A stretch of 10,204 nt of DNA from Candidatus Altimarinota bacterium (lineage in GTDB: Bacteria > Patescibacteriota > Gracilibacteria > UBA4473), in assembly GCA_905478675.1 (NCBI GenBank), contig CAJQJI010000059.1:1-10204 (forward strand), read 5' to 3'. Position 1 is the first letter of the stretch, and the number at the start of each line of letters is the position of its first letter. Shown here one piece after another: positions 6,066 through 10,204 of the stretch. The notes under the pieces were generated by a model. It saw nothing but the letters and a program-made list of their open reading frames with translations. It ran no database searches and was not told where the DNA came from. The translations under genes were made by a program, and so were the position numbers.

Positions 6066-6100
6066 CTAAATCTTTTTACTCTGTAGACAAGTTTTGTAAA
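6066..6100 (-). promoter_or_regulatory. Promoter of the phosphatidyltransferase-like gene
   Basis: On the minus strand TTTACA (6095-6100) and TAAAAA (6073-6078) are 16 bp apart, and the -10 box is 7 nt from the ATG. The predicted leader is 0-1 nt. Its -35 box lies inside the spacer of the opposing promoter. Confidence 0.42.
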
Positions 6101-6120
6101 AAGTTTTATAAAATAAGTGT
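6084..6120 (+). promoter_or_regulatory. Promoter of the N-formylglutamate amidohydrolase-like gene
   Basis: TAGACA (6084-6089) and TATAAA (6107-6112) are 17 bp apart, and the -10 box is 8 nt from the ATG at 6121, leaving a predicted leader of 1-2 nt. This promoter interlocks with the leftward one, so polymerase could hardly occupy both at once. Confidence 0.55.
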
Positions 6121-6987
6121 ATGGAAAAAAATATCGTCGTAGACGTACCCCATGATGGAACTGAAGGCTTTTCGTTCGCCGCCGAAAAATTAAACGTTGA
6201 CGAACGAACTTTAAGTGGCGGACGTGATTTTGGGGCGCGTGAAATTTTTTTAGGGCACCCGTGGGCGTTACATGAAGTCGTGGGAGAGGTTTATCGAGAT
6301 TTAATGGACTTAAACCGCCTGCCGCGAGACCTAGGGGATGACGGTCGTTATAAAAAATATGGGATGTGTTTAAATGGGCAACCACCAGGTGTTTCTTTAT
6401 GGAAAGATCCAAAAGTTCCAGCCGAGATAAAAGAAGATCTTCGACCTTTTGGGAAAAATTATAAATTTAAGTTACAGCAGGCCTTGAGTGATACGCGAGG
6501 ACGTTTGGTTTTGTTTGGTCATACGATGCCGCTACTGGGGAGTGGTAGTAGTACGGCGACGGTCCCCGCAGGAGAACCAAATGCTTTAGTTTCAATTGGA
6601 AATGGAGGGGAGGCTAATGGCGAAGGGGATTCGCTTTTGCTTCCGGCCGAACAGGCTCAATTTTTTCGTCAGCGATTAGAAAACCTCTTATCTGAATATT
6701 TTGACACGAGCACACTTACGTCTCTTACGGGCGAAGCGGGGAAAGTAGTTGGATTAAATGATTATTCAGGCCGAATGTCAGCCCAACGGCAAGCAAAAAC
6801 TAGCAGCGGCCAACGGCCGTCAGTATTAATAGAATGGAATCGGGCTTTAGTGGGGCATAATGAAGATCCGATGTTTGATGTATTAGATCAACAGGGGCTT
6901 AAGATGAAAAAAGAAGATAGAATCTCCGCGCTTCATGAAATAACAGGGACGGTGGTAGCCGAATACCAAACACAGTATTTAGTATAA
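6121..6987 (+). CDS. N-formylglutamate amidohydrolase family protein
   Basis: A 288-residue cytoplasmic protein with no signal peptide whose motifs follow the N-formylglutamate amidohydrolase family in order: PHDGT (10-14, matching the family's PHSG), YRDLMDLNRLPRD (58-70, matching R-x-x-x-D-x-N-R), GHTMP (133-137, where the family has DxHSMP), IGNG (159-162), GLNDYSG (211-217, matching N-x-PY-x-GG) and IEWNR (237-241, matching IExNR). These enzymes hydrolyse formyl-amide or related amide bonds; the classical member, HutG, ends one route of histidine breakdown. No other histidine-degradation gene is here, and two positions differ from the textbook motif (Gly instead of Asp before the GHTM His, Asp-Tyr in place of Pro-Tyr). 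The family call is good; the true substrate is unknown. It starts its own transcript and may read through into the secreted-protein genes 71 bp downstream. Confidence 0.78.
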   Translation: MEKNIVVDVPHDGTEGFSFAAEKLNVDERTLSGGRDFGAREIFLGHPWALHEVVGEVYRDLMDLNRLPRDLGDDGRYKKYGMCLNGQPPGVSLWKDPKVPAEIKEDLRPFGKNYKFKLQQALSDTRGRLVLFGHTMPLLGSGSSTATVPAGEPNALVSIGNGGEANGEGDSLLLPAEQAQFFRQRLENLLSEYFDTSTLTSLTGEAGKVVGLNDYSGRMSAQRQAKTSSGQRPSVLIEWNRALVGHNEDPMFDVLDQQGLKMKKEDRISALHEITGTVVAEYQTQYLV

Positions 6988-7043
6988 GTTCAAGAACAAA
7001 ACACTTGATCAAAAGCCCTTAACTGTGTTAAAAACAAGAAAAC

Positions 7044-7058
7044 TAAAATAAAAATACC
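7044..7058 (+). promoter_or_regulatory. Possible -10 box before the Fn3/coiled-coil gene
   Basis: TAAAAT (7044-7049) lies 9 nt before the ATG at 7059, the same placement as at other first genes here, but no -35 box stands at the right distance. A second candidate, TTGATC (7005-7010) and TTAAAA (7028-7033) with a 17-bp spacer, would give a 19-nt leader. The stretch is A-rich, so chance matches are likely. Confidence 0.25.
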
Positions 7059-7985
7059 ATGCGTAAAATTGCTGCTTCTTATGTTCTTAGTTGGACTCTT
7101 GGCTTTTTAATGATGCCTACCGCTTACGCGGAAAACGACTCAAGCACCACGACTGAGTCGGATTATCGTATTCCTTTGTATGATCAACTAGAATTTAGTG
7201 CTGAAGCTAGTGGCACCGGGAAGGTCAGTATGAAATGGAGTGCCTTTGAGGGGTATAATAATGAAAAATTTGAGTACTATAAAGTGATTCGTTCGTACGC
7301 GAATCCAAACCCAGTGTATCCAGAAGACGACGCCATTGCTTATAAAGCGGGGTTAGGGGATTTACGACATACGGATAATAATGCCTGGAAAAGCGCTTAT
7401 TATCGAGTTTGTGCTATTACCGACGTAAAAGGGCGTCATTGTAGTAATGTGGTTTGGGTGGACGTTGAAAAAATTGAAGAAAAACCAGTGTGTCAGAACT
7501 ATTCAAGTACGGGGGAATGTGAAGACGAAGAGAAAGCGAAAGAAGCAAAAGAACAAGCACGAAAAGAGTGGACGGAGAAGCAAAATGAAGCCAAGGCTCG
7601 TTTAGCAGAAAAGAAAGCGAAGTTAGAAGAACAAAGTAAAGCTTGGGATGCCAAGAATAAAGAAACCCAAGCGGCTAAAAAAGAAGCACTGACTAAAGAA
7701 AAAGCTGAACGTGAGGCTGAGCTGTACGAGAAATTATATAAAAAATTAGATGTGTGGTTAGAAAGTTTTGGCGCCCATTTAGAAGCTTCAAGTTCGACTA
7801 ATGCACAAAAAATAGAACACATTGAAACTATTCAAAAAAGATTTTATGAGTGGGAAGAAGATAAACCAGTCCGAATTAAAATGGTCGACTATATTGATAA
7901 CACACTCAATGACTGGAAAGAAAAATACAGTGTCGGAGATGACTTTTCTGAAATTGATGAGTTTTTAGACGGTTTACTCGATTAA
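7059..7985 (+). CDS. Secreted Fn3-like domain and coiled-coil protein
   Basis: A 308-residue exported protein. Residues 1-24 are a signal peptide (MRK, hydrophobic core, cleavage after AYA). Residues ~37-137 resemble a fibronectin type III-like beta sandwich: KVSMKWSAFEG, FEYYKVIRS, NPNPVYPED, and a closing strand SAYYRVCAI; Cys118 and Cys128 could form a disulphide. A second close pair, Cys145 and Cys154, marks the hinge. From ~156 to ~232 a highly charged Lys/Glu/Ala-rich helix is a strong coiled-coil candidate. The tail (~233-308) is acidic and helical, ending EFLDGLLD, with no membrane anchor or sorting signal. Domains like the first one, with NPxPVYP and YYRVC, are familiar from surface proteins of candidate-phyla bacteria (recollection, not a search). 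The gene is followed after 22 bp by another secreted-protein gene, so the two probably act together at the cell surface. No enzyme motif is seen. Confidence 0.8.
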   Translation: MRKIAASYVLSWTLGFLMMPTAYAENDSSTTTESDYRIPLYDQLEFSAEASGTGKVSMKWSAFEGYNNEKFEYYKVIRSYANPNPVYPEDDAIAYKAGLGDLRHTDNNAWKSAYYRVCAITDVKGRHCSNVVWVDVEKIEEKPVCQNYSSTGECEDEEKAKEAKEQARKEWTEKQNEAKARLAEKKAKLEEQSKAWDAKNKETQAAKKEALTKEKAEREAELYEKLYKKLDVWLESFGAHLEASSSTNAQKIEHIETIQKRFYEWEEDKPVRIKMVDYIDNTLNDWKEKYSVGDDFSEIDEFLDGLLD

Positions 7986-8007
7986 TAAAATCAAAACACC
8001 AATTGGG

Positions 8008-9414
8008 ATGAAATTTAATTTTATGGGCGTTTTATGGCTGTTACCTTTAACTATTGGTGGCAGCCTTCTGTTTAACTCAATCGCGTTTGCGGAGTTGAAT
8101 ATTGTTTGTACTGATTCAGATAACGGTAAAAATTTAGCCGTGAAGGGGCAGCTAAGTTTAAAATATTATCAAGATCGAGTGTTAGTAAAAGAACAGGCGT
8201 ATGATGATTTCTTTTCGGGGAGTCGTAACCGTTACTTAGAGTTTTATTGTAATGGAAATCAACCTTCGTATGAGATTGTGAGTTGCCCCAACGAAGAAAT
8301 TGGAAAGGATTGCCCCGTTATTGAGTCTTTGGCGGCAGAGCCAAAAATTGAAGTTCGTACTTTAATGCCCGTATTTCCCAAAATACTAACTCCAGGAACA
8401 AATGATTTTTCGATTCTGAATTTTAGCCTAAAGGCGTATGACGGGGACGTTGAGCTTAAAGGCCTACATTTTGTATTAGAAGATCCTGGAACTGATAGTG
8501 CCGGGAGTGTTTCTTTGCATGAAATTGAGACAGCCGCCCTTTATTCCTTTGAATTATATGATGGGGATGATCGTTTAGTGGGACAAGCCAAAAGTAACGG
8601 TGGGCGGATTTTTTTTGACTTAAGTAAGTCTAAGTACTTGTTATCGGGTTCAGAGACTTTTACGGTTAAAGTTGATTTACCCGTTGTTGACGAGATAGAA
8701 GATTCTTGGCGTTGGTTTCGCTTAACCCTTGATAAAACGTATGAAGGGAATGGTATTCAGGCGGTTGGGGCTGAAACAGGAAACTTTGTCGAGCAAATAG
8801 TGTTAGGGCAAATTGGGGCTTGGCCTAGTACCGAATTATTTGTGAATGCCGCCACGAGCATCAATTTATCGCATGCGGTTAATCAGCCTAAAAAAGTGAC
8901 AGCGGCTTTGCGTGGTCAAGAATTTTACCATTTTACGGTTGAAGCCGATCGATCCGGCCCCGCTGAAATTGAGCAAGTGACTTTAGATGTTTTGTTAGAC
9001 GGAATGGCGTTTTCGGGGGTGCCAGAAGCCTTAGTGTTTTTAGTGACCGATGAAGGCACGCCAGATTTTACGAAACAAGTGATTGATGTAGTCGAGGTAG
9101 AATTAGTGGATAACTCGCCTCAGCACGCTTTAGTGGTAATTGATTTTAAAGACCAGCTAATCCTAGCGGGAGAAAAAAATACCTACGCGGTGTTTTTAAA
9201 CAGAACGGTTGATACAGGGGGGCCGGCCGATGATTCTTATGCTTTTAGTTTATTAGGAGACGATAAAAAAAGTACGACTCGGGAAGCACGTTTATTAAAA
9301 ACAGCGTCTAATATTGTGTGGTCTGATGCCCCAGGGACCACCGAATTAAAACGTTTTATGCGTGGCTTTTTGGTGCCGTTTGAAGGGGCCGCTAAAGTGT
9401 TTTTAGATTCATGA
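8008..9414 (+). CDS. Secreted beta-rich repeat-domain surface protein
   Basis: A 468-residue exported protein. Residues 1-28 are a signal peptide (cleavage after AFA). A small N-terminal domain (~29-108) has four cysteines (34, 81, 93, 102). Two beta-rich domains follow, at ~115-270 and ~275-425. The first runs FSILNFSLKAYDGDVELKGL, then FELYDGDDRLVGQ, then LLSGSETFTVKVDLP; the second repeats the plan more loosely (EFYHFTVEADRSGPAEIEQV, then LILAGEKNTYAVFLNR). This layout, in which strands describe a force-bearing or adhesive sandwich and end in a segment with NIVWSD (435-440), resembles extracellular proteins of candidate-phyla bacteria from memory. No catalytic motif, membrane anchor or cell-wall signal is visible at the end. 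It lies 22 bp behind the Fn3/coiled-coil gene without a ribosome site, and its TGA overlaps the tag start (ATGA). Confidence 0.75.
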   Translation: MKFNFMGVLWLLPLTIGGSLLFNSIAFAELNIVCTDSDNGKNLAVKGQLSLKYYQDRVLVKEQAYDDFFSGSRNRYLEFYCNGNQPSYEIVSCPNEEIGKDCPVIESLAAEPKIEVRTLMPVFPKILTPGTNDFSILNFSLKAYDGDVELKGLHFVLEDPGTDSAGSVSLHEIETAALYSFELYDGDDRLVGQAKSNGGRIFFDLSKSKYLLSGSETFTVKVDLPVVDEIEDSWRWFRLTLDKTYEGNGIQAVGAETGNFVEQIVLGQIGAWPSTELFVNAATSINLSHAVNQPKKVTAALRGQEFYHFTVEADRSGPAEIEQVTLDVLLDGMAFSGVPEALVFLVTDEGTPDFTKQVIDVVEVELVDNSPQHALVVIDFKDQLILAGEKNTYAVFLNRTVDTGGPADDSYAFSLLGDDKKSTTREARLLKTASNIVWSDAPGTTELKRFMRGFLVPFEGAAKVFLDS

Positions 9415-9974
9415 AAAAACGCTGTGCTTGGGTAAATAAAGATCAACTTTATATTGATTATCATGATACCGAGTGGGGGAAACCAGTTTATGATGATCAG
9501 CGCTTATTTGAAAAAATATGTCTAGAAGGGGCTCAAGCGGGGCTTAGCTGGATTACTATTTTAAAAAAACGAGAAGGGTACAGACGTGTATTTCATAATT
9601 TTGAGGTGCAAAAAGTCGCCGCCATGACCGATGAAGCGTTAACCTCGCTGCAAGAAGATAAACGCATTGTTCGTAATCGCTTGAAAATTTTTTCTGTGCG
9701 AACTAACGCTCAAGCCTTTTTAAAAGTACAGCAAGAGTTTGGTTCTTTTTCTACTTATCTTTGGAACTGGGTGGGGCATAAACCACAAATTAATCATCCG
9801 AAAAATCAAGCCGATGTGCCAGCCAGAACAGCCCTGTCAGACGCTTTAGCAAAAGATTTAAAAGCTCGTGGGTTTAAATTTGTCGGTTCTACAATTGTAT
9901 ATGCGTATTTACAATCTATGGGGCTAGTAGTAGATCATACAACCGATTGTTTCTGTTATAAAACAGGGGAGTGA
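9411..9974 (+). CDS. tag: DNA-3-methyladenine glycosylase I
   Basis: Base-excision repair enzyme (EC 3.2.2.20) that removes 3-methyladenine from alkylated DNA. At 187 aa it has the same length as E. coli Tag and aligns along the whole chain from memory: RCAWV, YIDYHDTEWG, ICLEGAQAGLSWITILKKRE, RGFKFVGSTIVYAYLQSMGLVVDH. The structural zinc ligands Cys5, His18, His176 and Cys180 are present, as is Glu39, equivalent to the base-binding Glu38 of the E. coli enzyme, and Trp47 next to it. The start overlaps the stop of the secreted-protein gene as ATGA (9411-9414), which suggests translational coupling, because no ribosome site precedes it. A repair enzyme coupled to a surface protein is an unusual pairing and probably just reflects tight packing. 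Confidence 0.97.
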   Translation: MKKRCAWVNKDQLYIDYHDTEWGKPVYDDQRLFEKICLEGAQAGLSWITILKKREGYRRVFHNFEVQKVAAMTDEALTSLQEDKRIVRNRLKIFSVRTNAQAFLKVQQEFGSFSTYLWNWVGHKPQINHPKNQADVPARTALSDALAKDLKARGFKFVGSTIVYAYLQSMGLVVDHTTDCFCYKTGE

Positions 9975-9994
9975 AGTTTTCTTAACTCGCTTTA

Positions 9995-10030
9995 TTGCAA
10001 CTGGTTTGAGTCTTATTAAAATAAGAACGA
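9995..10030 (+). promoter_or_regulatory. murB promoter with almost no leader
   Basis: TTGCAA (9995-10000) and TAAAAT (10017-10022) are 16 bp apart. Eight bases lie between the -10 box and the ATG at 10031, leaving a 1-2 nt predicted leader. The promoter starts 20 bp after the tag stop, and no terminator hairpin is seen between the genes. Confidence 0.5.
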
Positions 10031-10204
10031 ATGATTCAAGAAAATGTTTCTTTAAAGCCTTATAACACTTTCGGAGTTAGGCCTCAGCGCGCTATTTTGC
10101 CGAAGCTAACACGGCTGAAGATTTAGCAGGAATACTTGATTGGTACCGACTCCACTCGGAGTTTCCTTTACTTATTTTAGGCGGCGGTAGTAATTTGTTA
10201 TTTA
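10031..10204 (+). CDS. murB: UDP-N-acetylenolpyruvoylglucosamine reductase, frameshifted and cut by the window edge
   Basis: MurB reduces UDP-GlcNAc-enolpyruvate to UDP-MurNAc in peptidoglycan synthesis, using FAD and NADPH. The first 16 codons (10031-10078) give MIQENVSLKPYNTFGV, containing the family start LKPxNTFG. That frame then runs into a TAG at 10124-10126. From 10081 the next frame gives ASARYFAEANTAEDL and, further on, LILGGGSNLLF, the FAD-binding loop of MurB. Restoring one base between 10078 and 10079 turns AG into one codon and joins the parts as NTFGV-x-ASARYFAEA, where the family sequence is expected to continue without a gap. So one base is missing. Since murB is usually essential, a sequencing or assembly error is more likely than a true pseudogene. 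The 3' part lies beyond the window. The gene has its own promoter and no ribosome site. Confidence 0.85.

Noticed and set aside
6062..6412. A 116-aa leftward frame inside the N-formylglutamate amidohydrolase-like gene
   Set aside because: It is antisense to a gene with clear family motifs and shares its divergent promoter region; composition is shadow-like.
10076..10084. Programmed frameshift in murB
   Set aside because: No slippery heptamer, stop-codon pause or stimulating structure is seen, and MurB is not known to use one; a missing base is simpler.

Overview
The window reads as bacterial chromosome from a compact, probably streamlined genome. TGA is used as a stop (9412-9414, 9972-9974, 4943-4945) and TGG codes for Trp, so the standard bacterial code applies. 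Secreted proteins with an Fn3-like domain and a coiled coil, or with repeated beta-rich domains, genes without Shine-Dalgarno sequences and short intergenic gaps would suit a candidate-phyla-radiation (Patescibacteria) bacterium. That placement is an inference; there is no rRNA or ribosomal protein gene here to test it.

Left part (1-4111). A cut, unrecognised gene runs leftward from 645. Behind it, also leftward, is a lipoprotein of the dienelactone hydrolase family (737-1600). Divergent from that is a complete leucyl-tRNA synthetase, leuS (1682-4111).

Middle part (4112-5220). This gene-poor stretch holds the most unusual sequence. Two near-identical 236-bp units stand in tandem directly behind leuS. 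A third copy follows in which the core is replaced by a small GIY-YIG nuclease gene (4661-4945) between about 54-bp imperfect inverted repeats, so it looks like a tiny mobile element with its non-autonomous derivatives. Next come two inverted copies of a GTCATCCTGAA-type dispersed repeat. Three copies of the palindrome AGACCGGTCT follow, spaced 32 and 22 bp apart, upstream of an overlooked gene for a 50-52 aa two-helix membrane protein (5221-5379).

Right part (5376-10204). A CDP-alcohol phosphatidyltransferase-like gene (leftward) and an N-formylglutamate amidohydrolase-family gene (rightward) diverge from a 55-bp gap with interlocked promoters. Two secreted proteins follow, one with an Fn3-like domain and a coiled coil and one with repeated beta-rich domains. 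The second overlaps tag (3-methyladenine DNA glycosylase I) by ATGA. The window ends in murB, whose start is recognisable but is broken by a one-base frameshift at about 10078/10079.

A theme across the window: at several first-of-operon genes the -10 box lies only 6-9 nt before the ATG and no Shine-Dalgarno sequence is seen. Predicted transcripts would therefore be leaderless or nearly so.
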